Assembly (NCBI GenBank): GCA_028277225.1
Contig: JANQHB010000075.1
Coordinates: 1 to 53,046 of the forward strand
Length of the DNA stretch: 53,046 nt
DNA from: Chlorobium sp.
GTDB taxonomy: Bacteria > Bacteroidota > Chlorobiia > Chlorobiales > Chlorobiaceae
Direction: 5' to 3'
The notes beneath the pieces were generated by a model. It made no database searches, was not told the origin of the DNA, and was given only the letters and a program-made list of their open reading frames with translations. How positions within the stretch are numbered: the first letter of the stretch is position 1; each line of letters begins with the position of its first letter. This document shows, in pieces, positions 8,525-16,742 of this stretch. Made by a program: the position numbers and the translations under genes.

Positions 8525-11029
8525 ATGAACAACAGAACCGAATTCAGACTGCTGATAACAGGAGTGATCGCCGGTTGCCTGCTGACGCCACTCAACCTAT
8601 CCGCCGAGGGAAATAATACCGAAGGATTCTCGACAGGCACCAGAGAAACCTCTGCCCGGATTGATTCGATTCTTGTACAGACAAAAGCAAACCAGCCAGG
8701 ACAGTCAACCCTGGATGAAAACGAGCTGAGCATTTTTCCAAATACCACTCGCTCGATTACCGGTGCGCTGAAATCCTTGCCTGAGATACGGTTCTCCAAC
8801 GAAGAGAACTCAAGTCTGACAGGTGGTGAGATCAGACCTCCGCAAATATCGATCAACGGTGCAAAACCCTACGAAAACAACTTCCTTATCGACAACATAG
8901 ACAATACCAACAGGCTGAATCCCAGCGGGCTTGGCGCTGAAGACAACAATGCCGGCGCCAGCTTCTATGACCTTTCAATCCACGGCGCAGAACAAAACAT
9001 GTTCTACGATATCAGCCTGATCGAATCAGTGACGGCCTACACCAGTAACATCCCGGCAAAATACGGAGGATTCACCGGTGGACTCATCAGTGCGGAACTG
9101 CGTGATCCGCGGACAGACAGATGGGGGATCAGCATATCAGGAAAACACACAAAGGATGAATGGTATTATATGCGCGACGTCGATGTGGATTCCGAAACCC
9201 CCGAGAACCAGCCCGATTTTTCAATCTATTCGGTCAACGTTGTCGCCGAGGGCCTGCTGACAGAAAACACCTCGTTGATGACAGGCTATTCCAGACTGCA
9301 TTCGAACATTCCGCTCCGCCGCTGCAAAAGAACCGGCTTCAGAGAATATGCCTATTATGATGACACACAGCACAGGACAAATGAAAACTATTTTACCAAA
9401 CTGGTAACAAACCCGTCTGAAAACATCAATCTGTCGTTCAACTTCACCTACGCTCCATATGAAGAATTGAGATGGAGAGAAGCATGGGCAGACAGTGACT
9501 GGGAAATTTACAACGATGCTTACAGGGTGTCGGCAAACGCTGATTTTATGACAAAAGCCGGTGCTATAACGTTCAATGCAGCGTATTCACAAAATGGCTA
9601 CAGTCGCGATACGGCAACGAGCTATCGATATTCGCGTTCTTCCTTGGTATCTGAAGAAGGAGAGCAATACGGCGGTGTCGGAGACGTAACATTGGACAAC
9701 CAAAGCATAGACCTGAAACTGCTTTTCACGTCGATAGATCTCGACCTGCCCTGGCTCAAAAGAATATCGACAGGACTGGACTTCAATGCAACGAAAACTG
9801 ACATGTGGAACGAGGAGGCTGAATCTGAAGTCTTTGTTGAATTGCCAGGCAGAATCATCCACACCAAGACCGTTTTTCAGGAATACGACCAAACCGAATC
9901 GCTTGAGACCTTCGGTTATCACCTTGAAGGCGATCTCGAATGGGGACGAGCTGTCTTCACGCCCGGAATGCGTATCGATTATGACTCGTTCACGGAAAAC
10001 ATCGATGTCGCACCTCGCCTCAAAGCTGAGTACGACACGTTCAACAATGGAACCCTCATGCTTGTAACCGGCTACAACCGTTACTATGGCAGGACACTGA
10101 GAGCGTATGCCTTTAAAATATACAGACCCTATCTCAACAATCAGTGGTGGATCGACACGTCCACCGGGGACAGTACTCACAGGATCATTGACAAGGTAGG
10201 TCCTGACAGAAGCTACCTGGCCAAGGGTCTCGACACTCCGTATTCCGATGAAATCATGGCCGGCTTTTATGGCACGTCAGGCAATGTCAGCTATAGATTT
10301 GAAGCCGTTCATCGCGACCACCGAAAACAGCTGATAAACAAGGTTGAAAAAATCGATTCGGACTACATATACTCTATGACCAATGAGGGCGAGGGGTCAT
10401 TTGACGGTATCTCCGCCAACGTTGCATTCACCTTCGATTCCGGTCCATTGGGCAAGCAGACGCTGACTCTGGGTGCATCAAAAAGCTGGTCAGAAACCTT
10501 CTACGGCGGATACAGTGACAATGTCTACACAACCTCTTACGGTATCGAAAGAGATTACTTCGCGGTATTTTATGATGGTAAACTCATTCCCAGATCGGAA
10601 ATGCCTCCTGATAATTACAACGCTCCCCTCGTGTTGAGCCTGGTATTGCAGGGAAACTACCTGGATGACAGACTGCGGGTTGCCTCCATCAACAGGTGGC
10701 GTGATGACGCAAAAGGCCTTATCAAAGATGCCAGAATAAGCAGTGAAACCCCTTACGGTACAACGTCGAACAGTGAAACCAGGGAAAGTTCGGCATGGCT
10801 GAATGCATCCGGTGCGTATTATCACGATGCCTATATCGTAGGAGATATCAGGGGAGGGTTCATCTCTGATCTTTCAATGGAACTTGATGTCTTGAGATCC
10901 AGTGCTTCGACAGCAACAGTGCTTTTCGACGTAACCAATCTTTTCAATGCCAGCCTCGGAACCAGCGCCAGAAGTTCAGTCCCGGTCAAAGGACGTGGAT
11001 TTTACCTCGGAATGCGCCTGGATTTCTAA
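8525..11029 (+). CDS. TonB-dependent outer-membrane receptor (plug plus beta-barrel)
   Basis: Outer-membrane gated importer of 834 aa. An N-terminal signal peptide ends near residue 27 (NLSA-EG). The plug domain follows (about 50-190), with SINGAKPYENNFLIDNIDNT and NIPAKYGGFTGGLISAELRD. The long barrel ends in an aromatic C-terminal strand (FYLGMRLDF). It is clearly different from the five other receptors here: it lacks their LRGPQGTLYGKN plug motif. It is transcribed with an ABC ATPase and a DUF4857 permease from an iron-box promoter, so an iron chelate or haem-like ligand is likely. The ligand cannot be read from sequence. Confidence 0.85.
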   Translation: MNNRTEFRLLITGVIAGCLLTPLNLSAEGNNTEGFSTGTRETSARIDSILVQTKANQPGQSTLDENELSIFPNTTRSITGALKSLPEIRFSNEENSSLTGGEIRPPQISINGAKPYENNFLIDNIDNTNRLNPSGLGAEDNNAGASFYDLSIHGAEQNMFYDISLIESVTAYTSNIPAKYGGFTGGLISAELRDPRTDRWGISISGKHTKDEWYYMRDVDVDSETPENQPDFSIYSVNVVAEGLLTENTSLMTGYSRLHSNIPLRRCKRTGFREYAYYDDTQHRTNENYFTKLVTNPSENINLSFNFTYAPYEELRWREAWADSDWEIYNDAYRVSANADFMTKAGAITFNAAYSQNGYSRDTATSYRYSRSSLVSEEGEQYGGVGDVTLDNQSIDLKLLFTSIDLDLPWLKRISTGLDFNATKTDMWNEEAESEVFVELPGRIIHTKTVFQEYDQTESLETFGYHLEGDLEWGRAVFTPGMRIDYDSFTENIDVAPRLKAEYDTFNNGTLMLVTGYNRYYGRTLRAYAFKIYRPYLNNQWWIDTSTGDSTHRIIDKVGPDRSYLAKGLDTPYSDEIMAGFYGTSGNVSYRFEAVHRDHRKQLINKVEKIDSDYIYSMTNEGEGSFDGISANVAFTFDSGPLGKQTLTLGASKSWSETFYGGYSDNVYTTSYGIERDYFAVFYDGKLIPRSEMPPDNYNAPLVLSLVLQGNYLDDRLRVASINRWRDDAKGLIKDARISSETPYGTTSNSETRESSAWLNASGAYYHDAYIVGDIRGGFISDLSMELDVLRSSASTATVLFDVTNLFNASLGTSARSSVPVKGRGFYLGMRLDF

Positions 11030-11084
11030 CGGCATAACCATGATCTGGCCTGTCAACCTGCTATGGCAGGCCGGATAGATACTC

Positions 11085-11993
11085 ATGAAAGAACGTGCAA
11101 ACATGACGTCATTGATCGAATGCAGAAATATTGTTCACGATTACGGAAAAAAACGCGCTCTGAATGATGTTTCGTTCAATATCGAACCAGGACGAATAAC
11201 GGGATTATTCGGAAAAAACGGAGCAGGCAAGACAACCATGATCAATATTTTCATGGGCTTCCTGCGTCCGACCAGCGGAAGCTGCCGGATCCTTGACGAA
11301 CCAAGTCATTCTCTTACCCCAAAAAACCGTTCACGGATCGGATTGCTGCAGGAAGGGTTCATACAATATGATTTCATGACGCCCAAAGAACTCGAACAGT
11401 ATTTTTCTGCTTTTTATTCTCAGTGGAACACCGGCATTTTTTTCGAACTGATTGGAAGGACAAAAATACCTGAGAAGAAAAAACTCTCGCAGCTCTCCAA
11501 CGGTCAGCGATCCCAGGTAGTTTTAGGCCTGATCATGGCGCAAATACCGGAACTGATGATACTGGACGATTACAGCATGGGAATTGATGTCTGCTACCGG
11601 AGACTCTTCATTGAGTTCCTCCGTGAATACATCGATGAATACCGAACGACCGTTCTTTTAACGTCACATATTGTACAGGAACTCGAAAACAGTATAGACG
11701 ATATGATCGTGCTCAAAGACGGGGAAGTCATCGCGTCCCTTCCAAAAAACGAGTTCACGTCGTCGTTCCGCTGTTATCAGCTCAATAATCGCTCTTCAAT
11801 CGCAGACACACTGGTTGCAGAAGGCACCGTCAGCAGTGTGACTCATACAAAAAAAAATACGAGGCTCTACGGTTTCATCGATAAAAACACCTTGAAAAAT
11901 CACCTTGAAATCAAGGGGATCGGCACTGTGGCTATAGAGGCAATCCCCCTCGATTTCGAAGACGCCTTTGTAGGATTGACCGGTAAATACTGA
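11085..11993 (+). CDS. ABC transporter ATP-binding protein
   Basis: A 302-aa cytoplasmic ATPase. It has Walker A GKNGAGKT (residues 43-50), a Q-loop region LLQEGF, a slightly deviant signature LSNGQ, and Walker B LMILDD, where an Asp takes the usual catalytic Glu position. H-loop TSHIVQE follows. About 90 C-terminal residues form an extra domain, as in drug/lipid-exporter ATPases such as YtrB. A second in-frame ATG at 11103 (MTSLIECRN) is an equally possible start. It lies 55 bp after the TonB receptor and 6 bp before the DUF4857 permease, so it is probably the engine for that permease. Confidence 0.85.
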   Translation: MKERANMTSLIECRNIVHDYGKKRALNDVSFNIEPGRITGLFGKNGAGKTTMINIFMGFLRPTSGSCRILDEPSHSLTPKNRSRIGLLQEGFIQYDFMTPKELEQYFSAFYSQWNTGIFFELIGRTKIPEKKKLSQLSNGQRSQVVLGLIMAQIPELMILDDYSMGIDVCYRRLFIEFLREYIDEYRTTVLLTSHIVQELENSIDDMIVLKDGEVIASLPKNEFTSSFRCYQLNNRSSIADTLVAEGTVSSVTHTKKNTRLYGFIDKNTLKNHLEIKGIGTVAIEAIPLDFEDAFVGLTGKY

Positions 11994-11999
11994 ACACCC

Positions 12000-13976
12000 A
12001 TGCCGCCGACCGAAAACAAAACGAACCTGATCGTCAGACAACAGCTTCCGGCACTTTTGAGGAAAGAGTGGATAAAGCTTCGTGCCGGGATATGGATATT
12101 GCCTTTGCTTCTGATCTATGCCGCAGGAGAGAGCTATATAAACCTGCAATCAATGTTGAGAATCTACGGCACATACGGCCTTTGGGAAGTCATTGTGTTC
12201 AAACAGCCGCTATTCTTCGATGCCTACCGGATTGTAGTTGTCTGTGGTATCGTCATCGGTTTTCTGCAGATACTGCCGGAATCGCGCAACAAACGCCTGC
12301 GCGTTCTGTTTCACACCCCACTGAGACCGGAAATCCTGGTCAGCCACATGATTATAACAGGGCTGTTGCTTCTCATTCTGGTCAGCCTTGTCGGGTATCT
12401 TTTACTGATAGCTGTTCTGAACCTGTTTTTCTTCCCGCAGGAAATCATATTGCCGGTCCTCCTTACCCTGCTGCCCTGGAACCTGCTCGGAATTGCAGCC
12501 TATCTGCTCACCCTGTCGTTTTTCTTTGCGTCAAACCTGCCGACCAAACTGCTTGTACTTGCCGTTTTCTTTTCACTTTCTTCACTTCTTCTGCCCGCTT
12601 CGTTTTACGGGCAATTCAATCCCTCACTGTGGCACTATGCTTCACTCACTGTCTCCTGTCTCTTTGTTGTCTTTTTCACATCACTGAGCTTTCTCCATAA
12701 ACCTGTACACCTGCCGCTTTTCTCTCTTTCGAGAACAGCCACATGCGTCCTTGCCGCAGTTATTCTGAGCACCACCCTGCCGAATCTCTACTGGAAAACG
12801 TTTCTGCCGCCTGCTCCCAGTCAGAAGATGCACTTCAGCCCCGTACTCCAGGAATTCGTATACAGCACATCGGACAGAATATCAGGCAAAGAACCCGGCT
12901 ATTTCAAAGAGGACAACAGTTCGCTTACCAGAAAAGAATTCCAGTCAAACCTGCCCTTTCTCTATTGGCGTAACCTTGAAAAGTGGGGAATCTTTCCGAC
13001 TCATATCCATGGCACCGGCATCACACCTGAACAGGCCCGTTCGGGCTGGCAATACCTATGGTTATCTTCTGATCATGTGAATTCATCCCCTCCGATGCTC
13101 CATGTGCTCTTTGAAACGAACCCGGAAGATGCCAGGCTACAGAAACCTGGTGATTTTTTCAGGTTCAATAACAGTACCGAAAGAATAGAGTTTCTTTCAC
13201 CGCTCAATGGGAATGTGAATGAAAAGAAAAGCAATCTTTTTACCCGTGCACTGAAAGAAAGCGGATTCAGGTTTCCTGTAACAGCTCTTGGCGGAAATCC
13301 TGATGCCAGAAAAGAATACGATGCCGGTTATTTTCTCATCGACAGCAATGGCTCACTTTTCCGTATGCAAATGATCGACTCCATGCCATCTGTCAGCAAT
13401 ACCGGAAACCATCTGAACGAGAACGTCATTGGCATTGTTATACGCGAACACCACAGAAAAGAGTTCTACGGCTTCATTGTATCGGAAAACTCTCTGTATG
13501 CAATCGAACAACCACATTCAACCCTGAAAAGACTTCCGCTCGACACATTCCGTCCGGAAGCATTCGCTCTTGCTTTCTGGTCGGATATGCTCCACACTTC
13601 GCTCGTGATCCGCCCGCCCGGCAGGGAATTGAAACCTCTCCACGGCATGGCGCTCAACGGTGATTTTACCATTAAGCATGAATTCACAAAAGCACCGGAT
13701 AAACAATATGAACAGGCCATTTTGCAACGTGCATCTGTAGCGTCTTTTCTGTTCCCCATTCAGATCGAGAAAAATAAAACAGGTTCATCATTCATGAACC
13801 CGGTTGCTGTATATGCAGAAAACATACCGGCTGCCATGACGAGCATTATCCTCTGCCTCATCATTTATCTGGCATTTCGTATATCCAGAAGAAGTCCGGT
13901 ATTGATTTCGGACATCATCATCGTATCGATATTCGGTCTGCCCGCACTGGCAACCATCACCGTCATTGATTTCTGA
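12000..13976 (+). CDS. DUF4857-like ABC permease/membrane protein
   Basis: A 658-aa membrane protein. Residues 1 to about 265 contain six or seven hydrophobic segments, typical of an ABC-2-type permease. Residues about 270-610 are a soluble, probably extracytoplasmic, domain. The last 50 residues hold two more membrane segments. The arrangement recalls DUF4857 proteins, which sit next to an ABC ATPase in Bacteroidota. The function of that family is not established. The gene follows the ATPase by 6 bp and ends just before the right 39-bp repeat. It probably exports or moves a substrate linked to the iron-regulated receptor upstream; this is inference. Confidence 0.6.
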   Translation: MPPTENKTNLIVRQQLPALLRKEWIKLRAGIWILPLLLIYAAGESYINLQSMLRIYGTYGLWEVIVFKQPLFFDAYRIVVVCGIVIGFLQILPESRNKRLRVLFHTPLRPEILVSHMIITGLLLLILVSLVGYLLLIAVLNLFFFPQEIILPVLLTLLPWNLLGIAAYLLTLSFFFASNLPTKLLVLAVFFSLSSLLLPASFYGQFNPSLWHYASLTVSCLFVVFFTSLSFLHKPVHLPLFSLSRTATCVLAAVILSTTLPNLYWKTFLPPAPSQKMHFSPVLQEFVYSTSDRISGKEPGYFKEDNSSLTRKEFQSNLPFLYWRNLEKWGIFPTHIHGTGITPEQARSGWQYLWLSSDHVNSSPPMLHVLFETNPEDARLQKPGDFFRFNNSTERIEFLSPLNGNVNEKKSNLFTRALKESGFRFPVTALGGNPDARKEYDAGYFLIDSNGSLFRMQMIDSMPSVSNTGNHLNENVIGIVIREHHRKEFYGFIVSENSLYAIEQPHSTLKRLPLDTFRPEAFALAFWSDMLHTSLVIRPPGRELKPLHGMALNGDFTIKHEFTKAPDKQYEQAILQRASVASFLFPIQIEKNKTGSSFMNPVAVYAENIPAAMTSIILCLIIYLAFRISRRSPVLISDIIIVSIFGLPALATITVIDF

Positions 13977-13980
13977 ACAA

Positions 13981-14019
13981 GCCTCCGGGAATACGCAGCC
14001 TACCGCAACAGGTAGACCG
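13981..14019 (+). repeat. 39-bp direct repeat, right copy
   Basis: Second copy of the carB 3' end (36/39 identical to 8163-8201). Read in the carB frame it still gives SLREYAAYRNR-stop. On the minus strand the same bases encode the real C-terminus (AVYLLR-stop) of the SLOG-family gene. Before the insertion, carB and that gene therefore probably overlapped tail to tail here. Confidence 0.85.
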
Positions 14020-14455
14020 CTTCCAGCAGGTCGCGTGTCATGGTGTATATCTCAGCTTCAGTACTCGACCTCGGTCCGGCAACATTGAGTACCTTCACCT
14101 TGTGCTCATCCAGCCAGTCGCGAACAGACCGCTCCATACCGGCCCCTCCGTTTTCAAGAAGAAGACAGGGTCTGTCATATTTTTGAGCCATCTCGGCGGT
14201 ATAGGCACTGCCTCCCGACAATTCATGATTATAGACAATCAGCGTCGCATCAGAATCCCTGACATTCCATTCCGTTCTCTGCCGGTAATCTTTTCGAGGC
14301 GTTTCATCGAGCCGATAGATATCATCGAGCGAACCGTCCTCGGCACGCCTGCCTTTCGGACACCAACCGCCGTGATCGATACCGTTCGACAGAGCAAAAT
14401 CCAGCGCCGCCCGGTCGGCACCGGTCTGCCCGCCCGATACAATTTTCTGGAACAT
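14000..14455 (-). CDS. YpsA-related SLOG-family protein (putative molybdenum carrier)
   Basis: A 151-aa Rossmann-like protein. It begins with the nucleotide-binding motif SGGQTGADRAALDFAL (residues 7-22) and carries a second glycine-rich motif SGGSAYTAEMA (about 80-90). These are marks of the cpYpsA-related SLOG family, which is annotated as a putative molybdenum carrier. The exact role is not settled; binding of a nucleotide or cofactor is the safest statement. The start is MFQKIVSGG. Its 3' end lies in the 39-bp repeat, so it was the convergent neighbour of carB before the cassette arrived. Confidence 0.8.
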   Translation of the reverse strand: MFQKIVSGGQTGADRAALDFALSNGIDHGGWCPKGRRAEDGSLDDIYRLDETPRKDYRQRTEWNVRDSDATLIVYNHELSGGSAYTAEMAQKYDRPCLLLENGGAGMERSVRDWLDEHKVKVLNVAGPRSSTEAEIYTMTRDLLEAVYLLR

Positions 14456-14566
14456 CCAATCGTTGTATTACATAGTTACCAGTCCTTCATCAATGTTGCT
14501 CTGCTGGAAACTGAACACTGAAAACTACTGTTAGATTTTATCACTATCACGTGAACTGACATACTT

Positions 14567-15040
14567 ATGCAAAAAACAATTTCGGACCTCCTTGATCTCT
14601 CCATAAACCTGGAGCTTGGTATTGGAACACTGTATTCCCTTTTTCATGACCTTTTCGAAGAAGACGAGGATTTCTGGTGGCAACTATCCATCGAGGAACG
14701 AGGGCATGCCGCTCTCCTCCAAAATGAAAAAAACTCTCATAAACACACTGAAACAGTACCTGAAGGTCTGCTGTCAGACGACATCGAATCGCTCAAATCC
14801 GCCAACACAAAAATCGAGTCGCTTGTCACAAGCTATAAACATGTCCCCCCCTCGCGGCAGGAGGCGCTCAAAATCGCCTACGAACTTGAAACGTCAGTCG
14901 GCGAAGTGCACTACCAGGAGTTCATGAGCAGGAAAAACTGCTCCCTGTCCGACGAACTTTTCCGCCAGCTCAATCTCGGAGACAAGGACCACGCAGACAG
15001 GATCGAGGCATACGCAGCGGCCCACGGCATGACGATATAA
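14567..15040 (+). CDS. ferritin-like / rubrerythrin-type diiron protein
   Basis: A 157-aa all-helical protein with spaced carboxylate and histidine ligands of the ferritin-like fold: E16, the ExxH pair E44-H47, E106/E113 with H115, and D139xxH142. There is no C-terminal rubredoxin domain, so it is not a full rubrerythrin. Members of this fold store iron or detoxify peroxide. It lies directly upstream of three iron-box small-RNA units and the dtxR-type gene, which suits an iron-handling role. No iron box precedes it. Confidence 0.7.
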   Translation: MQKTISDLLDLSINLELGIGTLYSLFHDLFEEDEDFWWQLSIEERGHAALLQNEKNSHKHTETVPEGLLSDDIESLKSANTKIESLVTSYKHVPPSRQEALKIAYELETSVGEVHYQEFMSRKNCSLSDELFRQLNLGDKDHADRIEAYAAAHGMTI

Positions 15041-15073
15041 AAAAAAGCATCTCCATGCAGAAATATTTTTATT

Positions 15074-15107
15074 TATAATTTGTCCAATTAAAATATTTGC
15101 CTATATT
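15074..15107 (+). promoter_or_regulatory. iron box and promoter of small RNA 1
   Basis: The palindrome is centred at 15083 (TATAATTTGTCCAATTAAA). TTGTCC (15080-15085) is followed after 16 nt by TATATT (15102-15107), so the operator and the -35 element coincide. Confidence 0.7.
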
Positions 15108-15112
15108 GAATT

Positions 15113-15190
15113 CAACATTGGTCCTCTTACCATTGTTGATTCTCCTTGCTCAAGCTCCTCTGAAAGTGCCACAGGGGAGCTTGTTTTTTT
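15113..15190 (+). ncRNA. predicted iron-regulated small RNA, tandem unit 1
   Basis: About 78 nt. The expected start is 6-7 nt after the -10 element. It contains a 5' hairpin (CAACATTGGT 15113-15122 pairing ACCATTGTTG 15129-15138), a single-stranded linker GATTCTCCTTGCTC, and an intrinsic terminator (AAGCTCCTCTG...AGGGGAGCTT, 15152-15182) followed by T8. There is no open reading frame. The linker complements a Shine-Dalgarno sequence (CAAGGAG) and the hairpin arm complements AACAATGG. It is one of five close copies in the window. Confidence 0.65.
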
Positions 15191-15202
15191 TGATCGCCTA
15201 TT

Positions 15203-15236
15203 TTTAACTTGTCCAAATAAAATAAATCATTATATT
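15203..15236 (+). promoter_or_regulatory. iron box and promoter of small RNA 2
   Basis: The palindrome is centred at 15212. TTGTCC (15209-15214), a 16-nt gap and TATATT (15231-15236) give the same geometry as unit 1. Confidence 0.7.
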
Positions 15237-15241
15237 ACACT

Positions 15242-15319
15242 CAACATTGGTTCTCATACCATTGTTGATTCTCCTTGCTCAAGCCCCTCTGCCAGCGCCA
15301 TGGAGGGGCTTGTTTTTTT
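15242..15319 (+). ncRNA. predicted iron-regulated small RNA, tandem unit 2
   Basis: Near-duplicate of unit 1. The 5' hairpin is CAACATTGGT (15242-15251) with ACCATTGTTG (15258-15267), the linker is GATTCTCCTTGCTC, and the terminator stem AAGCCCCTC/GGAGGGGCTT (15281-15311) is followed by T7. The stem has compensatory changes relative to unit 1 (AGCTCC/GGAGCT against AGCCCC/GGGGCT), which supports selection on RNA structure. Confidence 0.65.
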
Positions 15320-15332
15320 GACGCGCCTTATT

Positions 15333-15366
15333 TTAAACTTGTCAAATTAAGAAGGTTTGCTATATT
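15333..15366 (+). promoter_or_regulatory. iron box and promoter of small RNA 3
   Basis: The palindrome is centred at 15342. TTGTCA (15339-15344), a 16-nt gap and TATATT (15361-15366). Confidence 0.65.
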
Positions 15367-15371
15367 GCAAT

Positions 15372-15445
15372 TGACATTGGTCCTCCTTCCACTGTTGATT
15401 CTTTTCTAGCATCCCTCTGCAAGGTTTACAGGGGGATGTTTTTTA
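15372..15445 (+). ncRNA. predicted iron-regulated small RNA, tandem unit 3 (divergent)
   Basis: A weaker member. Its 5' hairpin region is GACATTGGT...ACTGTTGATT, its linker CTTTTCTAG lacks the CTCCTT motif, and its terminator (CATCCCTCTG...AGGGGGATG, 15410-15438) is followed by T6. It ends about 25 nt before the dtxR start, so it may also act as a leader for that gene. Confidence 0.5.
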
Positions 15446-15468
15446 GTGTCTATACCTGTATACGGGAT

Positions 15469-16134
15469 ATGCTCAGCGAATCCAGCGAAATGTATCTGCA
15501 AACAGTGTTTCGTTTGTCAGAGAAAGGAAATGACGTGACCATCGGACAGATTGCTGAAGCAATGGGCCATAGCCTTTCGACCGTATCGGAAAAAGTAAAA
15601 AAGCTGACCGATCAGGGTTTACTGCTCCATGAATGGCGTGAAGGAGTCGCACTGACCAAAGAAGGAAAACGCAAAGCTGGTTTACTGCTCAGAAAAAGGA
15701 GATTGATTGAAACGTTTCTGGTCAATATGGCAGGTTATTCGCCGTATGAGGTTCATCATGACGCATGCCGGCTTGAACACGTGGTCTCGGATCGACTGAC
15801 TGAAGCACTTGACAAAATGCTCGAGTATCCGACTCATGATCCTCACGGACATCCGATACCAACAAAAGAAGGAACGTTAAAAATCACTGATACAGTCCCG
15901 CTGTCGACAGCGGAACCAGGAATAACAGTCACGGTATCATCAATCACAGCTACTGATATTGAGATGCTGAAATACATTGACACACTTGGACTGAAACCTG
16001 AAAAGAAGTGCAAAATTCTGGAAAAAGCGCCGTTTGACGGCCCATTGACCATTGACATAGAAGGAAAAAGTATTGCTATTGCACAAAATCTGGCCTCGAT
16101 GATTGAAGTCACTCTATCAAATGCCTCATCATGA
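15469..16134 (+). CDS. DtxR/MntR/IdeR-family metal-dependent transcriptional regulator
   Basis: Metal-sensing repressor of 221 aa. The start is placed at the ATG at 15469 (MLSESSEMYLQTVFRL); the earlier ATG at 15436 lies inside the terminator hairpin of the upstream small RNA. The winged helix spans about residues 20-65. The metal site is recognisable: M8, then HHDACRLEHVVSD with C100, E103 and H104, matching M10/C102/E105/H106 of DtxR. A C-terminal FeoA/SH3-like domain (about 145-215) follows. It is preceded by three iron boxes, so it is probably autoregulated. It overlaps the DUF3793 gene by 4 bp. It is the leading candidate for binding all the boxes described here. Confidence 0.88.
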   Translation: MLSESSEMYLQTVFRLSEKGNDVTIGQIAEAMGHSLSTVSEKVKKLTDQGLLLHEWREGVALTKEGKRKAGLLLRKRRLIETFLVNMAGYSPYEVHHDACRLEHVVSDRLTEALDKMLEYPTHDPHGHPIPTKEGTLKITDTVPLSTAEPGITVTVSSITATDIEMLKYIDTLGLKPEKKCKILEKAPFDGPLTIDIEGKSIAIAQNLASMIEVTLSNASS

Positions 16135-16742
16135 ATACTGAAACATCGACTATTCATTCACCTGCCTTTCAGGAATGGAAAAACAAACTGAACTCCTCTG
16201 ATATGCCGCAAAGTTCATTTGAACGCTGGCTGTTCCTGCAGGTTTCAGGCGTGATTTTAGGCGGTAAATCGGGAGAACTGCTTATCCTGAAAAAAGAGAT
16301 CATCGATATGCCTTTTGACGCATGCCTCGATCACATCGGATCGTTCTGTAAATCATGGCGCCTGAGCTATTCCCTGCTGGTCATGAACGAAAGTTCAATG
16401 AAATTCATCATCTATAATGAGCAGGCTGTTAACCAACGTTTAAAAACAGCGTCAAAAAAAATCCTGCATTGTCATCTGAAATATCCTTTCGGCCTGAACG
16501 CTCAGACATTTCTCACCGAACTTTCAAAGCGCTGGACCGAAAGCAATCGTATTCCGCATGAAATCGGTGTCGCTCTCGGCTATCCTCTCAAGGACGTCTG
16601 GGGCTTTATGGGTTTGAACAATTTCAAGTGCAACGGAAGTTGCGGCTGGCAGATTTTCGGCGATCCCGTACCTTCAAGAAAAACAAGAGCGCAATACGAA
16701 CATGCCCGCAGAAGAGCTGAAATGCTTCTTCAGGCTGCCTGA
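16131..16742 (+). CDS. DUF3793 family protein
   Basis: A 203-aa cytoplasmic protein. The conserved C-terminal block IPHEIGVALGYPLKDVWGFM, then C-N-G-S-C-G-W-Q-I-F-G-D, matches DUF3793. That family has no assigned biochemical role, but it is often seen near iron and molybdenum genes. The block contains two closely spaced cysteines that could bind metal. It starts within the stop of the dtxR-type gene (ATGA overlap), so the two are translationally coupled and it is very likely iron-regulated. Confidence 0.7.
   Translation: MNTETSTIHSPAFQEWKNKLNSSDMPQSSFERWLFLQVSGVILGGKSGELLILKKEIIDMPFDACLDHIGSFCKSWRLSYSLLVMNESSMKFIIYNEQAVNQRLKTASKKILHCHLKYPFGLNAQTFLTELSKRWTESNRIPHEIGVALGYPLKDVWGFMGLNNFKCNGSCGWQIFGDPVPSRKTRAQYEHARRRAEMLLQAA

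Noticed and set aside
15074..15445. Reading the three tandem units as successive attenuators of dtxR only
   Set aside because: The same unit at 36.3 kb has no downstream gene on its strand, so the unit is viable as an independent transcript; a leader role for unit 3 is not excluded.
15074..15445. CRISPR-like array
   Set aside because: Only three long (~120 bp) repeats, each with promoter and terminator, no spacers and no cas genes.
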